From NCBI GenBank assembly GCA_900470775.1, contig UCBZ01000013.1, forward strand, positions 1 through 64,000: 64,000 bases of DNA. The letters run 5' to 3'. This DNA comes from Hyphomicrobiales bacterium (GTDB taxonomy: Bacteria > Pseudomonadota > Alphaproteobacteria > Rhizobiales > Beijerinckiaceae). The translations under genes and the position numbers were made by a program. Positions 36,869 through 45,850 of the stretch are shown here, piece after piece; positions within the stretch are counted from its first letter, which is position 1; every line of letters starts with the position of its first letter. The notes under the pieces were generated by a model. That model was not told the DNA's origin, did no database searches, and saw nothing but the letters and a program-made list of their open reading frames with translations.

Positions 36869-38458
36869 TCAGTCGACGCCGACCGTGGTCAGGTCCTGGA
36901 ACCAGTGCTGCGCGAGCACGAACTTGGTCACCTTGGGTGAGAGCGCATGCGGGTTGGTGTCATGCACCACCCAGCCGAGCACCGCGTCGTCGACGATCAG
37001 GCTGTGCGCCTTGGCCAGAAGTTCGTCCTGCTTGGCGACGTCGAAGCTCTTGGCCGCCTCGTCGAGCAGGGCGTCCACCGCCGGGCTCGACCACGTCCCC
37101 CAGTTCACGCCGACCGGCGCGACCTGGTTGGAGTGGAAGAAGCGGATGATGGCGTAGAGCGGGTCCGAGGTGACATAGGCGATGTTGTTGGAGGTGACGT
37201 CGGCGTTCATCTCGTCCTTCGCGCCCTTGCGCCAGCGCGTGTAGAGCACTTCGAGCTCGACGACCTTGAACTCGATCTCGATGCCGACATCCTTGAGGTT
37301 CTGCTGGATGAACTCGTTCATCGGCAGCGACTGCATCTGGCCGGACCCGCCCTGCGCGATGACGAAGGTGGTCTTCAGCGGCTTCTGCGTCGAGTAGCCG
37401 GCCTCGGCCAGCAGCTTCCTGGCGGCTTCAGGATCGTATTTGATCTGGAAGGAGGGCTTGCCGAACCACGGGCTGGTCGGATCGACCTGGCCTGAGGCCG
37501 GGCGCGCCAGACCGTTCAGCAGCGCGACGATGCCCTCGCGATCGATGGCAAGGTTGAGCGCCTTGCGCAGCCGCACATCCTGCCAGGGCGAGCCCGGCGC
37601 CACCGAGAGATGGTAGTTCCAGACATGGGGCGTGACGTTCTCGACAATCCGCATCTTCGCCGATTTGAGCTGCGGCACGGTGTCGGGCGCCGGCGTCTCG
37701 ATCATGTCGACCTGGCCGGTGATCAGCGCGTTGGTGCGCGCCAGCACCTCGGGCATCGGCAGCAGGATCAGGCGATCGACCTTGGCGAGGCGCTTCTTGT
37801 CCCAGTACTCGGCGTTCTTGACGAGTTCCGCCCGCTCGCGCGGCACGAACTTGTCGAGCTTGAACGGGCCGGTGCCCGAGGGCGTCATCGCGAACTTGTC
37901 CCAGTCCTTGCCGACCCTCTCGTATTGGGCCGGCGAGGACACCAGGAACCAGAGCATCTGGTAGGGGAAGAAGGAATCGATCGCCTTGGTGGTGATCTCG
38001 ACGGTCCTGGCATCGACGACGCGGTAGCTCGCGACGGAGGGCAGCCGCGGCTTGACCTGGGCGGCCTGTCGTCGGTCGTAATGGGCCGCCTTCTCGTCCA
38101 GCACCTTGTCGAGGTTCCAGACCACGGCGGCGGCATCGAGCGTCGAGCCGTCATGGAACTTCACGCCGTCGCGCAGCGTGAACAGCCACTTCTTCTGGTC
38201 GGTGGCATCGACTTTCCACTCGGTTGCGAGGCCCGGCACGAGCTTGCCCGGCCGATCTGCCACGTCCATCTCCCAGGCGACGAGCGGGTCGTAGAGCGTG
38301 TAGCCGGTGAATTTGTAGGCGCCGGCGCCGCGATCAGGCTGACCGGAGGTCAGCGGAATGTCCGCCAGCGAGATGCCGTAGCGCACGACCGATTCCGCCT
38401 GCGCCGCCGTGGCGAGGGAAAAGGCGAGTGCGGCCGAAATAGCCAGACGTTTGAACAT
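36869..38458 (-). CDS. ABC transporter substrate-binding protein, family 5 (second copy)
   Basis: A 529-residue periplasmic binding protein. The start ATG 38458 (MFKRLAISAALAFSLATAA) opens a classic signal peptide cut at AQA near residue 21, with GGAG 8 bases upstream; the frame to 38479 is rejected. It contains KLVPGLATEWK, FTLRDGVKFHDGST and GTGPFKLDKFVPRERAELVK, closely parallel to the protein at 20691. No permease or ATPase adjoins. Same strand as the SMP-30 and LysR genes, with a 94-base gap, so the three could form a unit. Confidence 0.9.
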   Translation of the reverse strand: MFKRLAISAALAFSLATAAQAESVVRYGISLADIPLTSGQPDRGAGAYKFTGYTLYDPLVAWEMDVADRPGKLVPGLATEWKVDATDQKKWLFTLRDGVKFHDGSTLDAAAVVWNLDKVLDEKAAHYDRRQAAQVKPRLPSVASYRVVDARTVEITTKAIDSFFPYQMLWFLVSSPAQYERVGKDWDKFAMTPSGTGPFKLDKFVPRERAELVKNAEYWDKKRLAKVDRLILLPMPEVLARTNALITGQVDMIETPAPDTVPQLKSAKMRIVENVTPHVWNYHLSVAPGSPWQDVRLRKALNLAIDREGIVALLNGLARPASGQVDPTSPWFGKPSFQIKYDPEAARKLLAEAGYSTQKPLKTTFVIAQGGSGQMQSLPMNEFIQQNLKDVGIEIEFKVVELEVLYTRWRKGAKDEMNADVTSNNIAYVTSDPLYAIIRFFHSNQVAPVGVNWGTWSSPAVDALLDEAAKSFDVAKQDELLAKAHSLIVDDAVLGWVVHDTNPHALSPKVTKFVLAQHWFQDLTTVGVD

Positions 38459-38552
38459 GCATGCAGCTCCGAGGGGCAAGATGCATGCAGTTGAGCAAGG
38501 GCTGTGCCACGGGTGACGGCGCTACGCACACGTCATTGCGAGCTTTTGTCGC

Positions 38553-39494
38553 TCAGCGATCCCCGGGCCACACGGCGCCATTCGTGCTCGTGATCACCCC
38601 ATAGAGCGAACTCGTGCCGCAGATGAACAGCCGGTTGAGCTTCGGCCCGCCCCAGCAGACATTGGCCACGACCTCGGGGATCGCGACCTTTCCGATCAGC
38701 GTGCCGTCGGGATGATAGATGTGCACGCCATCGGCGGCGCTCGTCCAGATGCGGCCTTCGACATCGAGCCGGAAACCATCGAACAGCCCGGCCGTGCTGG
38801 TCGCGAAGACGGTCGAGCCGCCAAGCCCGCTGCCGTCCGCCGTGACCTCGCAGGCGCGGATATGGCGCGGGCCGTTGACCGGATCGTGGCTCGCGCCGGT
38901 GTCGGCGATGTAGAGGATGCGCTCGTCCGGCGAGAAGGCCAGCCCGTTCGGCTTGACGAAGTCGTCGGCCACGATCGTCACCGCGCCCGTCTCGCCATCA
39001 ATGCGGTAGACATGGCAGGCCTCGATCTCGCTTGGGCTTTTGTTGCCCTCGTAGTCGCTGAGGATGCCGTAGTCGGGATCGGTAAACCAGATCGATCCGT
39101 CCGACTTCACCACGAGATCGTTGGGCGAATTCAGCCGCTTGCCCTGCCAATGGCTGGCGAGCACGGTGATGCGTCCATCATGCTCGGTGCGCGTCACCTG
39201 CCGGGCCCCATGCTCGCAGGTGACGAGCCGGCCCTGTCGATCGACCGTGTTGCCGTTGGAGTTCTGCGCCGGCTGGCGGAAGACGCCGACCTGGCCGGTC
39301 AGCGCATCGAAGCGCAGCATCCGGTCATTGGGGATGTCGGACCAGACCAGCGTGTTATGCGCCGGAAACCAGGCCGGCCCTTCGGCCCAGCGCGACCCGC
39401 TCCACAGCCGCTCGACCCGGGCGGAGCCGGGAATCACGCGGTGGAAGCGCGGGTCCAGGACGGTCGAGCCTGTGCCTTCGATGACGCCGAACAT
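38553..39494 (-). CDS. SMP-30/gluconolactonase/LRE-family hydrolase
   Basis: A 313-residue six-bladed beta-propeller lactonase. Metal-site motifs are visible: WAEGPAWFPAHNTLVWSDI (Glu ligand), LNSPNDLVVKSDGSIWFTDP (Asn ligand) and KPNGLAFSPDERILYIADT (Asn/Asp). The family hydrolyses sugar lactones such as gluconolactone, or other lactones and organophosphates; calcium or zinc is bound. ATG 39494 is chosen over a TTG one codon upstream. Between a LysR gene (49 bases upstream) and a binding-protein gene on the same strand. Confidence 0.9.
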   Translation of the reverse strand: MFGVIEGTGSTVLDPRFHRVIPGSARVERLWSGSRWAEGPAWFPAHNTLVWSDIPNDRMLRFDALTGQVGVFRQPAQNSNGNTVDRQGRLVTCEHGARQVTRTEHDGRITVLASHWQGKRLNSPNDLVVKSDGSIWFTDPDYGILSDYEGNKSPSEIEACHVYRIDGETGAVTIVADDFVKPNGLAFSPDERILYIADTGASHDPVNGPRHIRACEVTADGSGLGGSTVFATSTAGLFDGFRLDVEGRIWTSAADGVHIYHPDGTLIGKVAIPEVVANVCWGGPKLNRLFICGTSSLYGVITSTNGAVWPGDR

Positions 39495-39543
39495 CAATTT
39501 GGTCTCCGAATTTCCGTCTCAGGGTCATGGTGGGCAAAGCGCT

Positions 39544-40449
39544 TCACAGCTCCAGCCCAGCATCCCAATACGGCGTCTGCCCGTAGAGATCACCGAGATA
39601 ATCCACGAAGGTGCGGACCTTCTGCTCCATGTGCCGGCGGCTGGGATAGACGGCATGGACCGCGACCCGGCGGCCGACGGAATAATCCGGCAGGACCCGC
39701 CGCAGCGTCCCCGCCTTGAGCTCCGGCCCGACATCCCAGGTCGAGCGCAGCGCGATGCCGAGCCCGGCGAGCAGCGCCTCGCGCACCACCTCGCTCGAAT
39801 TCGTACGCAGCGGGCCGTTGACGCGCACCGTGACCGGGCCGCCCGGTCCTTCCAGCCGCCAGTTGTCGGCATTATGCGTGATCAGCGTATGCCGGGACAG
39901 ATCCTCGATGCGCGCCGGTTCGCCGAAGGCCGCGAGATAGCCCGGCGCGGCGCAGAGCACGCGGTGATTCGGCGCGAGCCGCTTCGCCACCAGGCTCGAA
40001 TCTCTGAGATCGGCGATGCGGATCGCCAGGTCGAAGCCCTCGCCGACGATGTCGATGAAGGCGTCGCTCAGCACGAGATCGACCGTCACCAGCGGATGGG
40101 CGTCTAGGAAGGGCTTGAGATGCGGCGCGATGTGGAGGCGCCCGAACGAGGTAGGGGCCGAGACGCGCAGCGTGCCGCGTGCCTGGCCGGCGCCGCTCGC
40201 GACCCAAGCCTCGGCATCCTCGATCGAGGACAGGATCGAGACCACGCGCTCATAGAAGCCCTGTCCAGCCTCGGTCAGCGAGAGCTGCCGCGTCGTTCGC
40301 TGCAGGAGCCTGACGCCCAGCCGCTCCTCGAGCCGGCGGATGCGCTTGGAAATGACGGCCGGCGACAGGTTGAGCTGCCGGCCCGCTGCCGACATGCTGC
40401 GCGCGGTCACCACATGAGCGAAGACGTCGAGATCTCCGAAGCGATCCAT
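39544..40449 (-). CDS. LysR-family transcriptional regulator
   Basis: A 301-residue LTTR. Winged helix-turn-helix at residues 1-60 (VVTARSMSAAGRQLNLSPAV then SKRIRRLEERLGVRLLQRTT), and a LysR substrate domain from about 90. The open frame continues upstream for 1.4 kb as a shadow of glcD, but the true start is ATG 40447-40449. It is divergent from glcD with a 117-base shared region, the classic LTTR layout, so regulation of glcDEF (perhaps with glycolate as inducer) is the best guess. It may also be cotranscribed with the SMP-30 and binding-protein genes downstream. Confidence 0.93.
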   Translation of the reverse strand: MDRFGDLDVFAHVVTARSMSAAGRQLNLSPAVISKRIRRLEERLGVRLLQRTTRQLSLTEAGQGFYERVVSILSSIEDAEAWVASGAGQARGTLRVSAPTSFGRLHIAPHLKPFLDAHPLVTVDLVLSDAFIDIVGEGFDLAIRIADLRDSSLVAKRLAPNHRVLCAAPGYLAAFGEPARIEDLSRHTLITHNADNWRLEGPGGPVTVRVNGPLRTNSSEVVREALLAGLGIALRSTWDVGPELKAGTLRRVLPDYSVGRRVAVHAVYPSRRHMEQKVRTFVDYLGDLYGQTPYWDAGLEL

Positions 40450-40566
40450 ATGAAGCGTCGTCCCGCTGTTATCTTTTCTGAATTGGAAACAATCATGCGC
40501 GTTGGTCGCACTGCAAGCAGTTTCGATTTCGTCTAGGGTCGAGACCGCCGCCGAGGAACCGCGCCC

Positions 40567-42003
40567 ATGTCCGCCATTGCCTTTCCCGTCCCCGATCAGA
40601 GCATCCTCGCGCGGCGCGATGCGATCATCGCTGGCCTCGCCCGGCTTGTGCCCGCGGAAGCCCTGATCACCTCGGCCGATGAGCGCCGCCCCTACGAGAC
40701 CGACGCGCTGACCGCCTATCGCCGCCTGCCTATGGCGGTCGTGCTGCCCTCGACGACGCAGGAGGTCGCGGCGATCATGAAGTTCTGCGGCGAGCAGGGC
40801 GTGCCGATCGTGCCGCGCGGGGCAGGGACCTCGCTCGCCGGCGGGGCGATCCCGCAGGAGGACGCCGTCGTCATCGGCGTTTCCAAGATGAACCGCATCC
40901 TCGCGATCGACTACGCCAACCGCGTCGCCCGCGTGCAGGCCGGCGTCACCAATCTCGCGGTGACCGGCGAGGTCTCGGCGGAAGGGTTCTTCTACGCGCC
41001 CGACCCGTCCTCGCAGCTCGCCTGCTCGATCGGCGGCAATATCGGCATGAACTCCGGCGGAGCGCATTGCCTGAAATACGGCGTCACGACCAACAACGTG
41101 CTCGGCGTCACTCTCGTCATGTTGGATGGGAGCATTGTGGAAGTTGGCGGCGCCCATCTCGATGCGCCCGGTCTCGACATCCTCGGCCTGATCGTCGGCT
41201 CGGAAGGCCAGCTCGGCGTCGTCACGGAGGCGACCGTGCGCATCCTGCGCTCGGCCGAAGGCGCGCGGCCGGTGCTGTTCGGCTTTCCGACTAGCGAGGA
41301 GGCCGGCGCGGCGGTCGCTGCCATCATCGGCGCGGGCATTATCCCCGTGGCGATGGAGTTCATGGACAAGCCGGCCATCGAGATCTGCGAGGCCTTCGCC
41401 AAGGCCGGCTACCCCATGGATGTCGAGGCGCTGCTGATCATCGAGGTCGAGGGTTCCGATACCGAGATGGACGCCCAGCTCGCGCGCATCGTCGCGATCG
41501 CCCGGGAGCACGGCGTCAAGACGGTGAAGGAGAGCCAATCGGCGATGGAATCCGCCGCGATCTGGAAGGGCCGCAAATCCGCCTTCGGCGCCACGGGGCG
41601 CATCGCCGACTACATCTGCATGGACGGCACGATTCCGACGGGTCAGTTGCCCTATGTGCTGCGCCGCATGGACGAGATCGTGAAGGGCTATGGCCTGCGC
41701 GTCGCCAATGTCTTCCATGCCGGCGACGGCAATCTCCACCCGCTGATCCTCTACAACTGCAACGACCCGGTCGAGGCGCAAAAGGCCGAGGATGCCGGCA
41801 TGGACATCCTCAAGCTCTGCGTCGAGGTCGGCGGCTGCCTGACCGGCGAGCACGGCGTCGGCATCGAGAAGCGCGACCTGATGACCTTCCAGTTCAACCC
41901 CGAAGACCTGAACCAGCAGATGCGGGTGAGGGCGGTGTTCGACCAGGCATGGCTGCTGAACCCGGCGAAGGTGTTCCCGCTCGAAGGACGGGTGGCCGCG
42001 TGA
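40567..42003 (+). CDS. glcD: glycolate oxidase subunit GlcD
   Basis: A 478-residue FAD subunit of glycolate oxidase, which oxidises glycolate to glyoxylate and feeds electrons to the quinone pool with GlcE and GlcF. FAD domain motifs: IVPRGAGTSLAGGAIPQ (about 80), GGNIGMNSGGAHCLKYG (about 158), GSEGQLGVVTEATVRIL; the C-terminal cap has NVFHAGDGNLHPLIL and TGEHGVGIEKRDLM with the catalytic His residues. Starts 117 bases from the divergent LysR gene; its stop overlaps the glcE start. Confidence 0.95.
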   Translation: MSAIAFPVPDQSILARRDAIIAGLARLVPAEALITSADERRPYETDALTAYRRLPMAVVLPSTTQEVAAIMKFCGEQGVPIVPRGAGTSLAGGAIPQEDAVVIGVSKMNRILAIDYANRVARVQAGVTNLAVTGEVSAEGFFYAPDPSSQLACSIGGNIGMNSGGAHCLKYGVTTNNVLGVTLVMLDGSIVEVGGAHLDAPGLDILGLIVGSEGQLGVVTEATVRILRSAEGARPVLFGFPTSEEAGAAVAAIIGAGIIPVAMEFMDKPAIEICEAFAKAGYPMDVEALLIIEVEGSDTEMDAQLARIVAIAREHGVKTVKESQSAMESAAIWKGRKSAFGATGRIADYICMDGTIPTGQLPYVLRRMDEIVKGYGLRVANVFHAGDGNLHPLILYNCNDPVEAQKAEDAGMDILKLCVEVGGCLTGEHGVGIEKRDLMTFQFNPEDLNQQMRVRAVFDQAWLLNPAKVFPLEGRVAA

Positions 42004-43187
42004 CCCTCCACATCCCCGCCACCGAGGCGCAGGCCTGCGCCATCGTGAAATCCGTGATCGAGAGCGGCACGCCTTTGTCGATCATCGGCGGCAACACCCG
42101 CGCCGGCCTCGGCCGCCCGACGCAGACGCAGAGCACGCTGTCGAGCGCCGGGCTCACCGGCATCACGCTCTATGAACCCTCCGAGATGGTGATCGGCGCG
42201 CGCGCCGGCACGCCGCTCGCGCTTGTGCAGGAGACGCTGGCCGCGCGCGGCCAGATGCTGCCTTTCGAGCCGATGGACCATCGCGCTTTGCTCGGCAGCG
42301 AGGGCGAACCGACCATTGGCGCGGTCGCGGCAGGCAACGTCTCCGGCCCGCGCCGGATCAATGCCGGTGCGGCGCGTGATTCCCTCATCGGCATCAGGCT
42401 GGTCAATGGCCGGGGCGAGGCGATCAAATCGGGCGGGCGGGTGATGAAGAACGTCACCGGGCTCGATCTGGTGAAGCTCGTCTCCGGCAGCTACGGCACG
42501 CTCGGCTTCCTCACCGAGGTGATCTTCCGCGTGCTCCCGGTCCCCGAGCGCGTCGTCACGCTGGTCTGGCGCGGGCTGTCCGACGAGGCGGCGGTCGCGC
42601 TGCTCTCGGCCGCACTGGGTTCGCCCTTCGAGCCCTTCGCCGCCGCGCATCTGCCGGAAGGCATCGGCGCCGACCAGGCCCGCACGCTGCTGCGGCTGGA
42701 GAACTTCTCCGACTCGATCGACTATCGCAGCCGCGAGCTCGGCGATCTGCTGCGGGTCCATGGCGCGCCCGAGATGATTGAGGGCGAGGCTTCGCTGGAA
42801 CTCTGGCACGATGTCCGCGACGCCCGCTTCTTCTCAGGCACCGAAGAGGCGGTGTGGCGGCTTTCGCTGGCCCCGACGCTCGGCCCAAAGGCGACCGCCA
42901 CCATCTCGGCCCGGGTGCCCGGCGCGCGCTGGTTTTACGACTGGGGCGGCGGGCTGGTCTGGCTGGCGGTCCCCGCCGGTGAGGATGCCGCCGCCGGTGC
43001 AATCCGCGCTGCGATCAAGCCGCTGGGCGGCCATGCGACTCTGGTGCGCGCACCCGCCGCGATCCGTGCCAGCGTGCCGGTGTTCGAGCCGCTGGCGGAG
43101 CCGCTGATGCGGGTGAGCACGGGGATCAAGACGAGTTTCGATCCGGCCGGGATTTTCGAGCCGGGGCGGATCTATGCGGGGACCTAG
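42000..43187 (+). CDS. glcE: glycolate oxidase subunit GlcE
   Basis: A 395-residue second FAD-domain subunit. It has the shortened FAD-binding pattern SIIGGNTRAGLGRPTQTQS, LLGSEGEPTIGAVAAGNVSG and GGRVMKNVTGLDLVKLVSGS, as in E. coli GlcE. The GTG start (42000-42002) overlaps the TGA of glcD, so translation is coupled. After its stop the operon is interrupted by a palindromic repeat before glcF. Confidence 0.94.
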   Translation: MTLHIPATEAQACAIVKSVIESGTPLSIIGGNTRAGLGRPTQTQSTLSSAGLTGITLYEPSEMVIGARAGTPLALVQETLAARGQMLPFEPMDHRALLGSEGEPTIGAVAAGNVSGPRRINAGAARDSLIGIRLVNGRGEAIKSGGRVMKNVTGLDLVKLVSGSYGTLGFLTEVIFRVLPVPERVVTLVWRGLSDEAAVALLSAALGSPFEPFAAAHLPEGIGADQARTLLRLENFSDSIDYRSRELGDLLRVHGAPEMIEGEASLELWHDVRDARFFSGTEEAVWRLSLAPTLGPKATATISARVPGARWFYDWGGGLVWLAVPAGEDAAAGAIRAAIKPLGGHATLVRAPAAIRASVPVFEPLAEPLMRVSTGIKTSFDPAGIFEPGRIYAGT

Positions 43188-43190
43188 CCT

Positions 43191-43284
43191 CCCCGTCATG
43201 CTCGGCCTTGTGCCGAGCATCCACGTCTGGCGACGCGGCTGAAGGGAAGACGTGGATGGCCGGGACAAGCCCGACCATGACGGG
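43191..43284. repeat. palindromic intergenic element, family C copy 1 (inside glcE-glcF)
   Basis: A 94-base element: outer arms CCCGTCATG (43192-43200) and CATGACGGG (43276-43284), inner arms CATCCACGTC (43218-43227) and GACGTGGATG (43249-43258), plus a small hairpin in the left half (GCTCGGC..GCCGAGC). It fills nearly the whole 118-base gap between glcE and glcF. Its right half can be read as [11 protein letters not shown], which falsely extends the glcF frame. Copy 2 lies at 45650-45744. Confidence 0.9.
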
Positions 43285-43305
43285 TTGAGCGACACGGATA
43301 AAGCG

Positions 43306-44682
43306 ATGCAGACCAACTTCACCCCCGACCTTCTCGCCTCGGACCCCAGGCTTCCGGCCTCGGAGAAGATCCTGCGCACCTGTGTGCATTGCGGCTTCTG
43401 CACCGCGACCTGCCCGACCTATCTGCTGCTCGGCGACGAGCTCGATTCGCCGCGCGGGCGCATCTATCTGATCAAGGACATGCTGGAGAACGGCAAGCCG
43501 GCCACGCAGGAGGTGGTCACGCATGTCGACCGTTGCCTCTCCTGCCTGTCCTGCATGACGACCTGCCCGTCGGGCGTGAACTACATGCACCTCGTCGACC
43601 ATGCCCGCGCCCATATCGAGGAGACCTATGAGCGCTCCTGGCACGACCGGGCGCTGCGCCGCGTGCTCTCGGCAATCCTGCCCTATCCCGGCCGTTTCCG
43701 GGTCGCCATGCTCGGCGCGATGCTGGCCAAGCCCTTGGGTCCGGCGCTGGGCGCGCTGCCGCTGATCGGCGAGCGGCTGAAGGCAATGCTGGCGCTGGCG
43801 CCAGCGCGGCTGCCCTCGCGCTCGACCATGGAGGGGCCGCAGACATTCGCCCCCGCCGCTGCACCACGGGGCAAGCGCGTTGCCATCCTGTCCGGCTGCG
43901 CCCAGCCAGTGCTCGACCCCGCGATCAACGAGGCGACGATCCGGCTTCTGACCCGCCATGGCGTCGAGGTCGTGCTGCCGAAGGGCGAGGGCTGCTGCGG
44001 CGCGCTCGTCCACCACATGGGCCGCGAGCCTGACGCGCTTTCCTTCGCCCGCGTCAATATCGACGCCTGGATGGCCGAGGTCGAGGGCGCGGGGCTGGAT
44101 GCGATCCTGATCACGGCGTCGGGCTGTGGCACGACGATCAAGGATTATGGCTTCATGTTCCGCAACGAGCCGGCCTATGCGGCGAAGGCGGAGCGGGTCT
44201 CGGGCCTTGCGAAGGACGTCACCGAGTTCCTCGAAACGATCGAGCTTGCGCCCGTCCGGGATGTCGCGATGCCGATCGCCTACCATTCCGCCTGCTCGAT
44301 GCAGCATGGCCAGCAGTTGAAGGACGGGCCCAAGCGCCTGCTCTCGGCCGCCGGCTTCAAGGTCAAGGAGGTGCCGGAGGGGCATATCTGCTGCGGCTCG
44401 GCCGGCGTCTACAACATCCTCCAGCCGGAGATCGCCGGGCGCCTGCGCGAGCGCAAGATCGGCAATATCGAGAAGACGAAGCCCGTGCTGGTCGCGACCG
44501 GCAATATCGGCTGCATGACCCAGCTCGCCAAGGGCTTCGCCGACAAGGGCGCCACCACCCCGGTGGTCCACACCGCAGAACTGCTGGACTGGGCAACCGG
44601 TGGCCCGTTGCCGGAGAAGCTGGCGCGGGCCGGGATCGCGGATGCGCCGTTGAGGGCGCCGGCGCTGATCGCGGCGGAGTGA
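43306..44682 (+). CDS. glcF: glycolate oxidase iron-sulfur subunit GlcF
   Basis: A 458-residue subunit. Two 4Fe-4S ferredoxin motifs: C26/C29/C32/C36 in CVHCGFCTATCPT and C77/C80/C83/C87 in CLSCLSCMTTCPSG, each followed by the usual Pro. Two CCG domains follow (GEGCCGALVHH; HICCGSAGVYN). It passes electrons from GlcD/E to the quinone pool. I start at ATG 43306 (MQTNFTPDLL); the longer frame from 43252 translates the repeat element. Confidence 0.95.
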   Translation: MQTNFTPDLLASDPRLPASEKILRTCVHCGFCTATCPTYLLLGDELDSPRGRIYLIKDMLENGKPATQEVVTHVDRCLSCLSCMTTCPSGVNYMHLVDHARAHIEETYERSWHDRALRRVLSAILPYPGRFRVAMLGAMLAKPLGPALGALPLIGERLKAMLALAPARLPSRSTMEGPQTFAPAAAPRGKRVAILSGCAQPVLDPAINEATIRLLTRHGVEVVLPKGEGCCGALVHHMGREPDALSFARVNIDAWMAEVEGAGLDAILITASGCGTTIKDYGFMFRNEPAYAAKAERVSGLAKDVTEFLETIELAPVRDVAMPIAYHSACSMQHGQQLKDGPKRLLSAAGFKVKEVPEGHICCGSAGVYNILQPEIAGRLRERKIGNIEKTKPVLVATGNIGCMTQLAKGFADKGATTPVVHTAELLDWATGGPLPEKLARAGIADAPLRAPALIAAE

Positions 44683-44710
44683 GGCTCGCGCTCCGGCGGG
44701 CGATTTCCGA

Positions 44711-44823
44711 GGAAACACGCCGTCATCCCGGGCTTGACCCGGGATCCATTATAGAGCGCCGTCGCGCCTTACGATGGATCCCGGAGCTCCGCTTCGCTGC
44801 GTCCGGGATGACGCCGTGTTTCC
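44711..44823. repeat. palindromic intergenic element, family B copy 2
   Basis: About 113 bases between the convergent glcF and DUF3053 genes. Outer arms of about 21 bases (44711-44731 and 44803-44823, core CGTCATCCCGG) have one mismatch; the inner pair is CGGGATCCAT / ATGGATCCCG. Shares its layout and cores with copy 1 at 29437-29546. It may serve as a bidirectional terminator here. Confidence 0.87.
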
Positions 44824-44839
44824 GGAAAAAGCGCCCACC

Positions 44840-45541
44840 TCAATTCCCAAAAACCAGCCGCCGCATCTTCTGCTGGGCCTCGACCATCGAGCGCTGCTTC
44901 GAGGACATCGCTGTCAGCGCAGCCTGCACCTTCGTGCGCAGCGCGGCATTGTTGATCTCGATCTGCGAGCCGCTGAGCTTGATCGCCGGGCGGTTGGCCT
45001 CGACCAGATCGGCCATCGCCAAGATGGAGCCGAGGGCCTCGTCCGTCGGCGGGAAGATCTCGCGGAAGGTCGCGACTGGCTGCACCACCAGCTTGTCGTA
45101 GGTCGCGGCATAGACGCTGGCGAGGTCTTCCGGCTGCTTCAGCGCGGCGCGCTCGGCATCGGCCGCGACCGCCGCCTGGTCGAGCGCTTCCTTCATTTTG
45201 ACGAAGCCGGCGCGTACCGCCGCGATGTCGGCCTTGCGCGTCACCACCTCCTCGATCGAGCGCGGCATGCCCTTGGCCATGGATTCCTGCATCGGGTTGG
45301 CGACGGAGGTGTTCATCCGCTCGTGGAAGCGCGTGATCACGGCATAATGGCCGGAATAATCGCCGAAGGTCTTGAGCTTTTCCGCATTGGGCTGCGGCAC
45401 GCGCGCGCCGGGTTTCGGCAGCACATCGGTTTGCAGGAAGGCGATGAAGGCCTTGCGCTGGTCGGCCTCGCTCGGGCTGCAGGCGGCGAGCAGCAGCCCT
45501 GCCATCAGGCAGGCGATCAGGGTCACGACGCGTCCCGCCAT
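44840..45541 (-). CDS. DUF3053-family lipoprotein
   Basis: A 233-residue lipoprotein. The signal peptide ends in the lipobox LLLAAC with lipidated C21. The rest is helical (SPSEADQRKAFIAFLQTDVL; later LSGSQIEINNAALRTKVQAA) and resembles the DUF3053/YiaF family, whose role is unknown. Start ATG 45541 follows AAGGAGGA by 5 bases; the frame to 45571 is rejected. Flanked on both sides by palindromic repeats (families B and C). Convergent with glcF, divergent from hisS. Confidence 0.82.
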   Translation of the reverse strand: MAGRVVTLIACLMAGLLLAACSPSEADQRKAFIAFLQTDVLPKPGARVPQPNAEKLKTFGDYSGHYAVITRFHERMNTSVANPMQESMAKGMPRSIEEVVTRKADIAAVRAGFVKMKEALDQAAVAADAERAALKQPEDLASVYAATYDKLVVQPVATFREIFPPTDEALGSILAMADLVEANRPAIKLSGSQIEINNAALRTKVQAALTAMSSKQRSMVEAQQKMRRLVFGN

Positions 45542-45649
45542 GGCGTCCTCCTTGCCGGTGAAGGGGGCCATGCTAACGCAAGGTTGCGACGAGGCCTATG
45601 ACCGGGGAGGCGAGGGCGTCCCATGCGCGACGCCGCATGATGCGCACTG

Positions 45650-45744
45650 CCGTCATGCTCGCCCTTGTGGCGAGCATCCACGTCTTGGGCATAGGGCTCG
45701 AGGCCCGAAGACGTGGATGGTCGGGACAAGCCCGACCATGACGG
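45650..45744. repeat. palindromic intergenic element, family C copy 2
   Basis: A 95-base element: outer arms CCGTCATG (45650-45657) and CATGACGG (45737-45744), inner arms CATCCACGTCTT (45675-45686) and AAGACGTGGATG (45708-45719). Occupies the 309-base gap between the DUF3053 gene and hisS, in which I see nothing else. Its right half again reads [11 protein letters not shown] in the frame upstream of hisS. Confidence 0.9.
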
Positions 45745-45850
45745 AAAGGGCCGTGCGAAGAGCCAAGCCTTGCCCCCGGCCTGTGTCCGGTTTAACCCGC
45801 CCTGCAACCCATTCCGGGTAATCATACCCGCCTCCGAGCTCAGAACGCCC

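Noticed and set aside
40450-41853. Upstream extension of the LysR frame to 769 residues
   Set aside because: The extra 468 residues are antisense to glcD and look like shadow sequence; the winged-helix N-terminus begins at ATG 40449.
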